Counted from the stretch's first letter, positions 1 to 13,152 are shown. The stretch is 64,000 nucleotides of DNA from Saccharina japonica (GCA_008828725.1 MEHQ01004280.1:499383-563382); one strand, 5' to 3'. Translations and numbers: made by a program. The notes: generated from the letters alone by a model not told the origin.

Positions 1-114
1 CAGGAGGGCTACTTGACACCACACCACGATCTCATCTCGTCACATTATGCCAACACATGCGCGCCGAACCCTTCGAAATGTGGGCCAATTGGCTACAGTA
101 GTTTAGTCGGGAAA

Positions 115-190
115 CCGACCGAAAAACCGACCGAAACCGACCGAAACCGACCGACTTCTCGGTGAGAAACCGAAAAACCGACCGAGTCCT
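115..190. repeat. CGACCGAAA minisatellite
   Basis: Repeated ACCGACCGAAA/AAACCGACCG units. Short, in the TPP2 intron at the left edge. Confidence 0.7.
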
Positions 191-213
191 TTTTCATTTT
201 CGGTTCACATCAC

Positions 214-463
214 TGCCTGTTGGTTGCTACTGTTACTGCTACTCGTAGTGCTTCTGATACGATTGGTAATGGTATTCCCACTGCTACTGCTACCATTTCT
301 GCTGCTGTTGTTGCTCCTGCCGTTGTTGTTGTTGTTGTTGTTGTTGTACTGCTGCTGCTGATGCTACTGCTACTTCTGCTGCTGCCGAAGTGCTGCTGCT
401 ACTGCTCCTGCTGCTACTACTACTACTACTGTTCCTCCTGCTGCTGTACTCCTGCTACTACTT

Positions 464-498
<35 letters not shown>

Positions 499-640
499 AC
501 CGCTTGCAGCTAACACTATCGCTGCTACTGCTACTACTGCAGCCATTGCGCTGCTGCTTTTGTTGAGGCTACTGCTGCTGCTGTGTGTGTTGTTGTTACA
601 CCTGATACAGCTGCTGCTGCTCATGAGTGTATACCCTGCT
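214..640. repeat. CTG/CTA trinucleotide-rich tract
   Basis: Long imperfect CTG, CTA and CTC triplet array, CAG/TAG on the transcribed TPP2 strand. It generates poly-Leu, poly-Ala and poly-Ser open frames in several frames, none credible. A similar tract lies at 1255-1330. Confidence 0.8.
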
Positions 641-973
641 GGTGCTGCTACGACGGTTTCTGCTGCTGCTACCATGCCGCTACGTACTGCTACTCGCCAT
701 CAAATATCGCAAGTTGTCTACCGAGTAGATGTGGATACCAGGCCCTACCCCCTAGGCCGTACCACCTCATTAATACAAGGCCATCCCGGTTCCTCGGGGG
801 CACCCAGAAATTGCCTCGTATTGCTCCCCCGAGAGTGTGGTAACGTCGCCCAACCCACGTCGGTATGTCTCCACACCAAAAACGAAGAAAGAGATAACCT
901 GCTGCGGGACTGCTTCCGTATGTGCTGCTACTCTTGTTGTAGCTACTGCTACGACACTCATAGTAAATCTACT

Positions 974-1054
974 ACCACTATGTACCGAAATATAAGCACC
1001 GTTTTCATTCGATATTAATGTACAAAAGGAGCTTATATTTAGGAACAGGGTGGT
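974..1054. mobile_element. Inverted-repeat element family B, copy 1
   Basis: An element of about 80 bp with ends GTACCGAAATATAAGCACC and GCTTATATTTAGGAACAG, centre ATTCGATATTAATGTACAA. It lies between two 68-bp direct repeats (914-973 and 1057-1124), so the insertion either used or predates a tandem duplication of the CTGCTAC-rich flank. Confidence 0.7.
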
Positions 1055-1124
1055 ACTATGCTTCCGCATGTGCTGCTGCTGTTGTCTTAGCTACTGCTAC
1101 GACACTCACAGTAAATCTACCACT

Positions 1125-1229
1125 ACGGGGGGCCATGTTAAACAGGACCTACGGTATATACTCAAAAACCTCTACATTTCTCTGTTTTTACTAACATTAT
1201 TTGGCCCCCTATTTACTATGGTCCCCCGG
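1125..1229. mobile_element. Inverted-repeat element family A, copy 1
   Basis: A miniature element of about 105 bp whose ends are inverted copies of ACGGGGGACCATAGTAAATA. The interior contains AAAACCT..ACATTT and CTATTTTTACTAACA, shared with the other copies. It has no coding capacity and looks like a MITE-type non-autonomous DNA transposon. It lies in the TPP2 intron past the last visible exon. Confidence 0.75.
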
Positions 1230-1295
1230 AATAGTACTACTAGTTCCACCGCTACACCTACTGCTATCATAGTGCTACCACTGCTGCTGCTGTTG

Positions 1296-1326
<31 letters not shown>

Positions 1327-1647
1327 CACTGCTACGGCTCCTACTGCCACGCACTACTGCTGCAGCCAGAACCACCAAGAGCGACCCACTATATATGATC
1401 TATACGCAGTTTCGTGGCGTAGTAGGGGCTACTGGCGAGAGATCCCCCGCTAAAACCGCCTTACTGCCACCGCTACATATATGCGTATTATCGTAAATGT
1501 AATGTACAAATTGACCTTTGTGGCCATCTAAACGCCCCTTCTATTTGCGATCAGACTGATCACTCTTTACATGCTGGTGTATTAGTACTGTGTAAGGTAC
1601 ATTTACACCTTTCGTAGCCAGAATCAGACTGGTATCGCTCTTATCAC

Positions 1648-1713
1648 CTGATACTGCACGTCCTCGCTGGTGTCCTTGACGTACTTGTTCAAGTAGTCGA
1701 ACGCATCCGAAAC
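1648..1713 (-). CDS. TPP2: TPP2 exon 13 (last exon in window)
   Basis: A 22-codon exon, phase 0 on both sides, encoding [14 protein letters not shown], equivalent to VDKAYDYLVQ just after the Ser domain. Acceptor cttaatag, donor TATCAG|gtgata. No further TPP2 exon is visible between here and the left edge; the sequence there is trinucleotide-repeat-rich intron. Confidence 0.9.
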
Positions 1714-4700
1714 CTATTAAGAACGTGAGAAACGGTTTTCGTTAGTGCGAGGCATGCTCCAACCAGGGGACATCACACACGGAACGATACATCCAGCTTG
1801 AAATACTTGCTAGCAGGTACATATACGCTAAAAGTATACTTCGAAGTATACCGAAGGCATGGATAGCCTGTTTGTGATCACGGGCATAGGGAAAATTATA
1901 CAACTCTCTCCGCAAAATTAAGCCAAAAAGTAAGCCAAAACACGTTCCCCACTATACTCGTACTCGTAGTTCCAAGGAGTGTCCCAAAAAAGGTGGGTGC
2001 AAATCAAATCAAAGGGTTGCTTGGGTACGGTATTCATATTTACTACTGTAGTCATATTTATACACGAACGGTCCATAAATGTCTGGGCGGAGTGGTACCC
2101 ACAATCAGTACGGACCCTGAGTGTGGTGGATGTCATGTATTGATGTAGAAACAACGGAACCCTGTGGGGACACTAAAGAAAGGAGGTTAAAAAAATGACG
2201 AATTACGGTTACAGCCTTAAGCCACACCAGGCAGCTCAGACTACCGGGATTGTGGATGCGCCCGAAGATCAACGCCAGGAGCTGTAGCAGTGCACAATAC
2301 ACGGCACGCACGCCAACACGATGACATCCATACTGCTGGCCGTCGACGCTATTAAGGGGGGCCATAGTAAATAGGACATACGGCACACATGAAAACCTAT
2401 ATATTTACCTATTTTTACTAACAACATTTCTTTCTATTCACTATGGTCCTCCGTAATAATATATTATGGCGATTAGTGAATGTGAGAACAACAATAGACG
2501 GTCGATGCGATCGCGCTTCTCGTTTCCTACTGTCGCTGTTCTCGGGCTCCAAAAAGGGTCGGGCCCTTCCATCTTCCATTCGCGCAAACAAAAACAAAAC
2601 TGAAACTACTAAAATGCAATTTATTACCGAAAGGTGCATGCAGTTTCGAAAGAGGGGGCTACGTACCTTACTCGCACACACGAATAGCATTCCACGAGGG
2701 AAAATAAACACGAATTGTGAGTCAATTCATGAAACGCTGCTGCTGGCCATCGTTGGGAAAACCAAACCGCGTCGTGGGAACGGGTAAGAGAGACGGGAGA
2801 AAGAGAAGGGAAGAAGGGATATAGAGAGGAGGGGAGAGGGGACAAGGGACGCATGCTGCAGGAGGCGTGTATTTGCAATTTTCTGCGGCTCCTCGCTTGA
2901 TTATCTTGACTATAGTACAGGAGCTATAGAACCCAAAATTTGGCTTTTAAGAAAAAACACACTTAAAACCGACGAACGATCCCTTAAGAACGACATGGCC
3001 TCAAGCAGGCCTGTAAGGTCTGTAACGAAAACGATTCAAACACAAACGGTGTTGCGTATTTCCCGAGTTGAGAAGTAACTGGTAGGTCTTAAGGCGAGAT
3101 GTTTTTGCCCAAAAGGGCTATCATACCCCTATCCTGGCACGCGTCAAGGGAGAGAGGGTAGGGGATAGGGGACAACGGTGACCGCAAAGGCGGTGAGGGG
3201 TAGGGGGTGGGGTATACGAGGTAGGGGGTGGGGGACGGGGCTCGCCTGGACGAGACCTTGCCCCTGCACAACGGTGTCCAGTCCTGGCAGGCGTTTTGCA
3301 GTGTTCTCCAGCGCCCTTCGCACCCTGCATTTAGCGGCAGCAGCGAAAGAGGGGAGATAGAGGGAGAGGGGGGAGGAGGAGGATGTGGTGGTGGTCATGG
3401 AGGAAGAGCAGGAGGAGGAGGAGGAAGTCTAGGAGGAAGACGGTTGAGCGGAGAGCCAGCCCGTGGGCTTATCATATCAGTTATGATGCTATGATTTATG
3501 ATACCTGCTTAATATTCCATTAGCAGCCAACAACAGCAACTTGGCCTTCCAACAACCTGGAGAGGGTGGATCCGAGTCTCCGTACGTACTGAACAGTGAA
3601 ATAGTTTCGCTTTCGGCCGCGAGCGTTTTTCGACACGGTATTATGGCGTTCAGTTATATACCAGCAGCTCCCTTCATAGACGACGACACATAATAAGTGG
3701 CGGGTGGGACAAGCGGCGCGAAAAAAACAAAAAACAGCCTACGCTAGCACAACACAAAAAACAAAACAAATAAACCAAATATAGCAAAACAAGCATACCA
3801 ACACAAAAATCGTCGTTTATATACGACCATGCATGCACTTCCGTGTACGTGTGTATACTATTAATACGAGTATGGAGAACAATCTATATTCACAGCATTA
3901 AACCGTATTTGCGTACGTAGTGCATGGAACACAATACATACAATATTCAAACACAACCAAAAGAGCAATGTTTCAACAATTAAAGTCGGCTCTTGGTATG
4001 CCCTCGCCTGTGCACGCTCAGCTTCTGCTCGGGGAACCTCTGCTTCATGCCCGAAAGGAGCAGAGACACCACGCCGGCGCAATTAGGACTGGCCATGCTG
4101 GTGCCCATCATGAGCTGCTTCTTCTGTAGGGTCCAGTTAGGCACAGGGGAAATGGCGCCTCCTGGGGCCATCACGCTAACGCCTGTCACCGTTGACAACG
4201 TACAGCAATGCATATTTCAATCCAAAGTCACTCGAATACTCGTTGTCATGTATGTCGGAGGTAGGGCGTACCACGAAGGGCCGTTTTTAACGACACTTTC
4301 TTAGCAAGTTTTGTTTCGCCAAATTGGCAAATTTATGGAATTGTGGACTTGCCAAAAATAGCAAGTTTTTAGCCAAAATCCATCTTGCATATTTCCGTAG
4401 TCCTTCGTTGGCCAGTTTATGGAAACTTATATTCGCCATTTGCTATTTGGACTTTTGCTATTTCGAGGCTTGAAAAAAAACTTGCCAAAAACTTGACAAT
4501 TTATCAAGTTTTTTTTTAGTCTCGTTAAACAAGGCCCTAACAAAACAAAGTACTTTGCGGTGGGGGCATAGGGCATGGAAATCAGAACCCGTGGTGGACC
4601 CAAAAAGCAGGTACCCCCCTATGTTAACGAACCATATTCAGTTTTGATTAGTATGTTCCCGCGATATAATAGTATCGCTGTGTCAAGCTCATCGGCGAAT

Positions 4701-7700
4701 AAAACGAGGCAAGGCATGTACCCGCCGGGGAGGTAAGACATATGTGGCCAGCGCTTGTTCAGACGGCTGCCGAGCGCAGTATTACGGAGGACCACAGTAA
4801 ATAAATAGGACCAAATATTGATAGTACAAATAGGGAAATATATGTTTTTTTGTGCGTACCGAAGGTCATATTTGCTATGGCCTCCCGTGACATCAATAGT
4901 GCACACTTCGGACACATTCACGATCTATCTATCAACAGATAGATTATGTACATCATCTAGACCCTAAACTGCCGTCATTTGTTGTCGCAGGACCGGAATA
5001 TAGTACAGATCCCATCCACGAAACACTTCCTAGACCATGCAGGATATACGGCTCCCACCCGGCAACATGAGCTAGATCATGCACATCAGGAACATATCTG
5101 CCGTGAGAGATCTAGACCATGATGGAGGGACCGATGACATGTCCGGGGTGGGCAATAGTGTCGTGACGACACTGATAAAGCATATTTTGTTATGCTACTC
5201 GTACTCTCGTACTCCCAGAGTGTTTATACCATTCAAATATACCTGGTACCCTACTACGGGCCGTTAATATCGAAGAGAATTTTGCCCTAAAGTTTCTGTA
5301 TCTCGTCATTTGTATCCTACTGTAGGTTAGTTTTTTTTTTGGCTGAGTTTCCTAATGTGCTTCCCTAAAAGAGGAAATCGAAGCTTTCCTGACTCTCTGC
5401 CCCGTGTTAAAGCTCCTGACTTAATAAACAGTTCCTCCTTTTCATCTTTATTTCCCAAGAAACAGAGTAAATCCGGGAAACAAACGTTCTTCGACAACAC
5501 ACACCCTCGTAAGGCGTGTATCGGGAGGCTTTTCACAATATTTTCGAGCAGAGCGTGCCATCAATGGTACCATTGTTAGTATTGTGACGTTACTACCGAA
5601 TAGTACCTTGTGATGGTATTGCAACTGTTGTGAGCGTATCGCTGCGACGCGTATATACGAAGTATGTTGTGATACTATTGCAACTATTGTGACCCTATTG
5701 AGAAGACAATCTCACCAAGGTCTCCATCAGCAGTAGGTCCTGCGCTGGTCCAAGTGAAATTACCGCCTTCCAAGTTCTCCCTCATAGAAAACGACGCCGA
5801 CATCAAGCTTGGGCTCCTGTGCGACAGTTGCGATGTACCCCGGTAGAGATTAGTGTAAATCTAGCGGTCTAACAGCGAGACTTCTTCTGGAAACATTGAA
5901 GAAAAAATATTCCCCGATAATAGTACACAATATTGAAAAAACATGGTCTGGTATAATAATACAGACTGAAATCTAGATACAGGTATCAGGTATCAAAGAG
6001 CAGTGGACGACGGGAACGTTTTACAAAGCCCGCCGACGCACACATCGAGACGTGTGGGCAAGACAAGGCAAGACAAGGCAAGGCAAGGCGAGACACAGAC
6101 GCAAGAAGAGAGCAAGGCAGAAACTAACAAAACAAGTGGAGGGGAACAAGACAGCAAGACTAGCCCAGCAAAGAAGACGAGACGGGAGGAAGACAGTCCA
6201 GAGCAAGCAATGCACGATAATAAAGCAGAGCAAGTAATGCACGAGAACGAAGCACAGAGCAAGAAGTAAACGAGCATGAATGAAGCCTGTGGGCCTAAAC
6301 GCCCGATCTACCAGCCGAGAAAATCATTATCGGACAACGTGACCCTCACTCTAAATAAAATTAATATAGTACCGCTCATACAGGAAATGGCGCAGCACGA
6401 TATTTGTGACCGTCAACTTGTGTGCGTTACTTACTTCAAATAGTTTGGAGAATCGCATGAATCAGGCTGTTTCCTATGCGGTTCGATTTTGAGCTTCAGA
6501 TTTGTATTTTTCGATCTCAAAAACGAAAGCACCGTCCTATGCAGTCCGATTATGCAAAATCTGACCGGAAATTTTTCGATTTGAGAATCCGATGACCCAA
6601 GTCGTCGGATTTTGGGCCAAAATCCGACGACTTGGGTCATCAGATTTTCAAATCGAAAAATGGCATGGTCTCTAAATTCAAGATGTTATCCACGCAGCAA
6701 GCAAGCAGCAGCAGCAGCACGATCGATGAGTTGGATGGTGACACAGCGACGTTGCTTCGCGCCCGACGCGCAGCCGACGATCGGTGGGCCTCTCCGTCGC
6801 CAAATTACAGTCGGCTGGCGCGGGCTCGGACCTAGAGACGAAGGGAAGCGCACTCGGCACGCGCCTCTCCGTACGCGTACTCGTAGACTTCACAGCAGCA
6901 GCAGCAGCAGTACAGCAGTAGTACACAGCAGTCAACGCTCGGATGCTTCGTTGTGTCAAAATACAAAATACCAAGACAGGTCGACTCGAGCGCACTCGGC
7001 GCGTCGCCGCCAGACCAGAGGCAGCCAGCGTGGCTTCGAACGCTTGGGTTCTATGCCCAGTACAGCGCACTCGGCGCGTCTCTTCGCGGCGCTAGACCAC
7101 AACAACAACAGCAGTTGGTCTTGCCGTTTGCTCAAATATCTGCACGTATGATACAACAAATCCGTGTTTTCTCGCATAAGAAGACTGTTTCGATTTTCGA
7201 ACCAGGTCGCTGAAAAATCGATCAGACCATAATCTGAAGCTCAAAAATCGAACCGCATAGGAAACGGCCTCAGTATCGGTCGGCGGGTCGTATAGCCTCG
7301 GTCGTAAACTCGCCCCAGCTATCACGAAAGGGGTCCGTGTACAGCACCTTTGTTTTGCCAATCAGAAACTCGCGCCACTAATTAGCGAAAACATAACCAA
7401 ACAAGCACAGTCCACTCCTGTACACCAGCTGTTGCTCTATTAATAGCAGGTCTCGCAGGTACGCACGCTTATGGTCCAAATACGAAAACAAACTTGCACA
7501 TAATCATGTCTGTAGTTGTGACTGTAGCTGTAGCTGTAGCCTGTAGCAGGTCTAGAAATTACGTACGCGTATGCCCCCACGGAGAGGATGTCCGGAGTCG
7601 TGCCTCCCGGAGCCCCTGAAGTGGTTAGACCCGGGCCGTTGTTGCCCGCGGATGCGACAAAAACAACGCGGTGCTTGCAGACAGCCTCGCGCGCGACATC

Positions 7701-10700
7701 CACAGCCCTTCCGTCGGAAATAAGAAAACCATGTGAAAATCATACCACGATGCCATATTTGCAAATACAATACGATTACCGTACCAATATATGATAATAT
7801 ACGATTACAGTAATAATACAAAAACCATCAGACCACGATACGGTAATTTAATCCAAGCACCGTACCACAAAAAAATATGCAATACAAATAGTATATAAGG
7901 ACAATGACAACAACGCCAACGCCAACGATAACGTCCGTGACCAAAAACAACAAGGACGACGACGACGACGAAGGCAAAGACGATAACGACAACGACAACA
8001 ACAGGAAGGGCGAGAGATAAGAGTACGGAGGGGGAGGGGAGAGGCAAAGAAGGGAGAGAGGGGCGGACGGAGGGAAAGAGGGAGGGGAATAGGAAGGGGA
8101 AGAGGGAGGCAAAAGAGGGAGGGGAAGAGGGAGGGAAAGAGGGACGGACACAGGGAGGGAAGGGGGAGGGAAGGGGGGAGGAAGGAAAGAGAAACATTCT
8201 CCATCGTTGGTAACCTTCGAAAAGCATGTAGAAAGTCATCAAAACAAGTACTCACGCGTAAGCGCCGACTCCTATAATCCCCGTGCTTGAGCCTCCCGGG
8301 GCCTGGACGGTGGACAGGGCCGGGCCGGCGTTCATGGCAGAGGCCAAGAATACGATGTTGTGCTTGATAGCTGCCTCACGAACCACATCGACGACCCTAC
8401 ACAACACAACGGGGGTACAATTTTTACACAACGAGGGTACAGGTATAGTTGCGGTTAACCCCAAATAGGACGCGGACCACATCAACCAGCCACCACGACG
8501 CAACGGGGGTACAATTTGTACACAACGAGAGTACAGGTACCGGTCTAGTTACGGTTATAACCCAAATAGGACGCGGCCCACATCGACGACCCTACACAAC
8601 ACGACGGGGGTACATTGTTTTCACATCAGGACGCGGAGCTAACATCGACGACCCTACACAACACAATGTGAATCGTGTACGGGATTTTTTTACACATGTC
8701 TTTGACTTTTTGAGGCAAACCATAAACGTCAACTACCGTAAATTCATCCCCGGACACCTTGGAGCCACCAAAGAAAAAAAGGGCAGGCTAGATATATGTT
8801 TACCATGTGCACGGCGCCCCAAACAATATCAGAACACCTTCGGGTCACGCCTCATGTTGGGGTAACTTTCGCCTCGGAATCAACAGGGCAATACCCAACG
8901 TGAGTCGTTGGCGAAAAAACCTGGTAGCGGAATGACAGGTATTTTTCCAAACATTTCCCTGAACGATATATACTGCTTTTTGTGAGGCAACCCGAACGCA
9001 TTCCAACTTTGTTTTGCGCGTAATGTACATGTTAGGTGCCTAGGCCAAACAAAAGTAAAACGCCCTCGGGTTACCCCAGAAGAGCCGAAACAGATCATTC
9101 AGGGGGGTGCTTGGAAAAATGCCTGTCATTCCTCCACCAGGTATTTACCCAAAGACACACGTTGGTAGGTAGTTTACTGTTGATTCAAAGGCGAAATTCA
9201 CACCAATGACACGGTAGAAACCCACCTTACCGGTCCACCTCGCGACCCTACACAACTCAACTGGGGATTACAATTTTTACACAATGAGGGCACAGATGTA
9301 GTTACAGTTACAACCTACAGTATCTAGGACTCGAACCTAAGTTCGTACCCTGTACAACCCTAACCATGAACATGAAACATAACTACGCGCCCATATCGAA
9401 ACGACCAGGGTTGGTTCAGGATCCGCATGGGAGCAAGCGAGCAGTGACGTGTGCCACAGATTCCCCCGGGTATCTCTCTACGCTAAAGCAACAAACAAGC
9501 AAACGGAAAGCAGAAGAAACAAAATCCAAGAACCAACACCACAGAACATCACAAAACAAAACCGAAAAACAGAACCGCAACAACACACACAAAACAAAGC
9601 CACAAAACACAAAACACAAAAATACACGCACAACCAACCAAACACGCAAAACGTAGCCACATAGTCTATCATGCTTCGACATATTGACTAAACAAGATAA
9701 CAAATCGTACCTACCCACAGAGAGAAAAATATGTATCCAGGGAGTGAAAGACGTTCGCTGATCTTCCACTTCCACACAACCAACAAACAAACCCGCAAAC
9801 AAAAAACAAAAACACGAAACCTCAAAACCTCAAAACAAAACCACACATAATTACACATATCCGGAACCACAAATCGAACAGCCCACCCACCCAACCAATC
9901 CCTCATCCACCCACCCACCCACAGAGACAAAACAGAAATACACAGAGAGGGAGAGAAAGGCGCCTGCTTACCTTCCACTGTCACACAGCGCGGCTGCCTC
10001 GCCGTAGCTCATGTTGATGACGTCACAGCCCATCCGAACCGCCTCCGTCACGGCTCGAACCACTCCCGTACCCGTCTCCATTGACCCGAGGCGGGAGTCC
10101 CCGATCTGGAAGGTGGCGGTAGCGGAGGGGGGGTTGGGTCGAAGGGGCGGGGGGCGTACTCATTTGTTGCTTGCCTTAGTCATTTGGCCATTGACCACGC
10201 ATCCCTTTCGAGACGGAGCACTGTCGGGGGGGGAAGGGGGTGAGGGGGGGGGTTGTACTTCATGTCGTGCACGGCCGTAGTCGCATGCCCATAAACCCTC
10301 GCATCCCTACAATGCCGGGACGGAGCACGTTGGGTTTTCACCAACCAGGCAGACATTGCACCAAGCGCAGGGGGGGGGTGACAGCGAGGACTACCATTTT
10401 GGGCGGCCATAAATGATATCAAGGCTAGCCACAAGCAATACATAATATTTGGTGCACACACGGTAAGCGATGCTACGAAAGACGATGCGCTAATGCTACC
10501 ACAAATGACAATCGATAAGCGACAGCGATAAGCGATGGGCGACAAACGAGAACACGATTGAAACGTTGTGGAACGTATATACGCGAAAACCGATATACAA
10601 GCGGCAAGCAATAAAACCAAAAACGACACCTAGTACACAGTGCACGGCAGCAGAGTTTGTTTCGACCATTTGCAAAAACGATTCTACTCAAATTTGAAGC

Positions 10701-13062
10701 AGCTTGTCCACACTGAAACGTGGATGCAATTGTAAAAAAGGCGAAATAATGGCGAATCCTTTTCAACGTTTGCTTACATCGGCCACTGATTGGTCAGTGA
10801 TTGGCTACAGCCATACGTTGTTCCTACTCCTACTGCTGTGCGCCCACCCTACTACTCGTGGGACGTGTACCTAACACAAGCGTTGGAAGGCGAGATAACA
10901 TACCCCCTGGCATGAGTTTCTCTAAATCCAGGAACCGCGCGCACAAAACGTTTTTTTTCCTTTTTTTTTTTCTCTTTTTTTCGTTTTCCTCCGGCGGATT
11001 GGAAAATACCAAAATGCAAAGCTCCCCTTCGGGATTATGGTTGACTTCAAATCCCGGGGGTGTCGCAAGCTGAAAAGGGATAAGGCAACAGGCGTCCGTT
11101 CCTCGTAAAAGCTACCCGTACGCAGCCACCGGGCAAGAACGGAGGAACATAAAACCTCTCGTGAAAGCTAAAGAAAAAAGTAGCCGCCGGGTAAGTAACC
11201 GGGAAGGTAACACCGACCAGCCCAAACGAGACAATAGTTACTGCTCTGGTTCTATACGTGCCGTCTGTCAATGGCTGCTTTGGGAACATCTCGTCGCTCG
11301 GCGAATGCACCCGTTGTCAACAAAATCAGCTTAAATATAGCTCAACATTCTTCCTACAGTAGTAGAGTAGTAGACAATAATAGAGGGTGTGTTAGCTTGC
11401 GTGTTCTGATACGGTACTACTCGCAGACGGTCGATCAGGCCAAAAATGTCTCTTTTTTTGTGTCATCTCGGGTCATGTAAGAGGGTTACACAATGGCTTA
11501 CTCAAAAAGAGCCAATTTGGAGAGAGCGTTTGGTACCTTGAGGGAGACGATCTGAGCTCCTGGTGCCACCCCGTTAGCTTCGTCATCGTCCGGGTAGTAA
11601 GCGGCGACGATTCCTTCAGAGTAGAGCAGAGCAGTGCAGAGTGGAGCAGTGCAGAGCATGGTATAGTAGATCAGAGCAGAGCAGTGCAGAGTAGAGCAGA
11701 GCGGAGCGGAGCAGAGCAGAGCAGGTTACCGCCAACATAACCTGTTACCGATACTGTTATCACTACGAATACCGTCTCGGTTACCGCTAACGTTATCGTT
11801 ACCAAATAACGTTACCGCAAAGATTGTCGTTACCGTTACGATTACCGTCACCACAACGTCTACCATTACCTCAACATATTTATTTACAAAAAAAAGCATC
11901 AGCTGTGAGCTCGAGGATTCCGTCGGAACTCACCTTTGGAAGCTATGTGTGATATATACTTCGATCGCGCATGCTACGGGTTTTATATTACCGCATGCAG
12001 GATATATATCCCGTCTTCGAAGGCAACAACATATGAAGCTGCAGAACTCACGGGGTGCTTGTGTAGATATTTAGACAGATATACATATAATACGATCACG
12101 AATACTCCTACCAATACCGTCACCTCTACCGTCACCATTATCTCTGCCGTTACTTCTACCGTCACCTCTACGATTACCTCTACCGTCACCTCTACTATTA
12201 CCTCTACCGTTACCTCTGCCGTTCCTGCTACCAATACCGCCAACATCACCATCCCCGTTACCGTTACCCCACGTACCTGCAACGTGCGTGCCGTGCGCCC
12301 CTGCGTCGACGACGATGGAGAGCACATCACCATCGCCATACACGTGCACCCCGAAGTTGAGGCAGGCCACGTCGCTGAACCGCCCATGCTGCCGTAGCTG
12401 CGAAACGGACGTCACAAAATAAACAAAGTAAGTACCTGGTATCTATTTTTATCACTCCAAAAATGATCCCACACTAATTCCAAGTATACAAAATAGTCCC
12501 AAAATACGTGGGTGCAGTTTAAAAAAACATCGAAAAAGTGCTAGAAAATCAAGCTAACAAAACAAAAAAACAAAAGGACCAACACGCCTCGCACCTTGTC
12601 GAAATCCGTCATGGCCACTGCTTGCGACAGGTCTCCATCCTCCTCCGTGTCTACCGCGGCCCACCACATGTCGTCCTCTCCCTCTTCCCCCGTTCCGACA
12701 CCGCCTCCTCCTCCTTTCCATACTACGCAGTCGTGCAATGGTCCTGGGTCATCTAAGCTTGACTTGCACTCTTCCAGGTAGGCCGCCCGGGACTCCAGGT
12801 CCTGCGACGAGAGGGTAATGAACGTTATCGACGGAACCACTGTTTTTAATTATTATTAAAGGTGACACTGAGAGCGTGGTAGTGGCAAAGGTGGTGGTAG
12901 TGGTAGTGGTGGGAGTGGTGGCAGCTGTAGAGGTAGTGGTAGGGGTGTTGGTGTTGGTGGCAGTGGAGGTGGTAGTGGAGGGGGTAGTGGTAGTGATAGT
13001 AGTGGTGGTATAGGTAGTGGTGGTGGTATTGGCGGTAGGGCTGTGGTCAGTGGTAGTGGTAA

Positions 13063-13152
<90 letters not shown>

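Noticed and set aside
220-675. Several overlapping open frames rich in Leu, Val, Ala or Ser on both strands
   Set aside because: They are translations of the CTG/CTA triplet array. All frames are open for the same trivial reason and none has splice or homology support.
4016-4182. GT donor AGC|gtgcac for TPP2 exon 11
   Set aside because: It ends in phase 0, whereas exon 12 requires phase 2, and it would delete the conserved VHR residues. The GC donor 8 bases on fits both.
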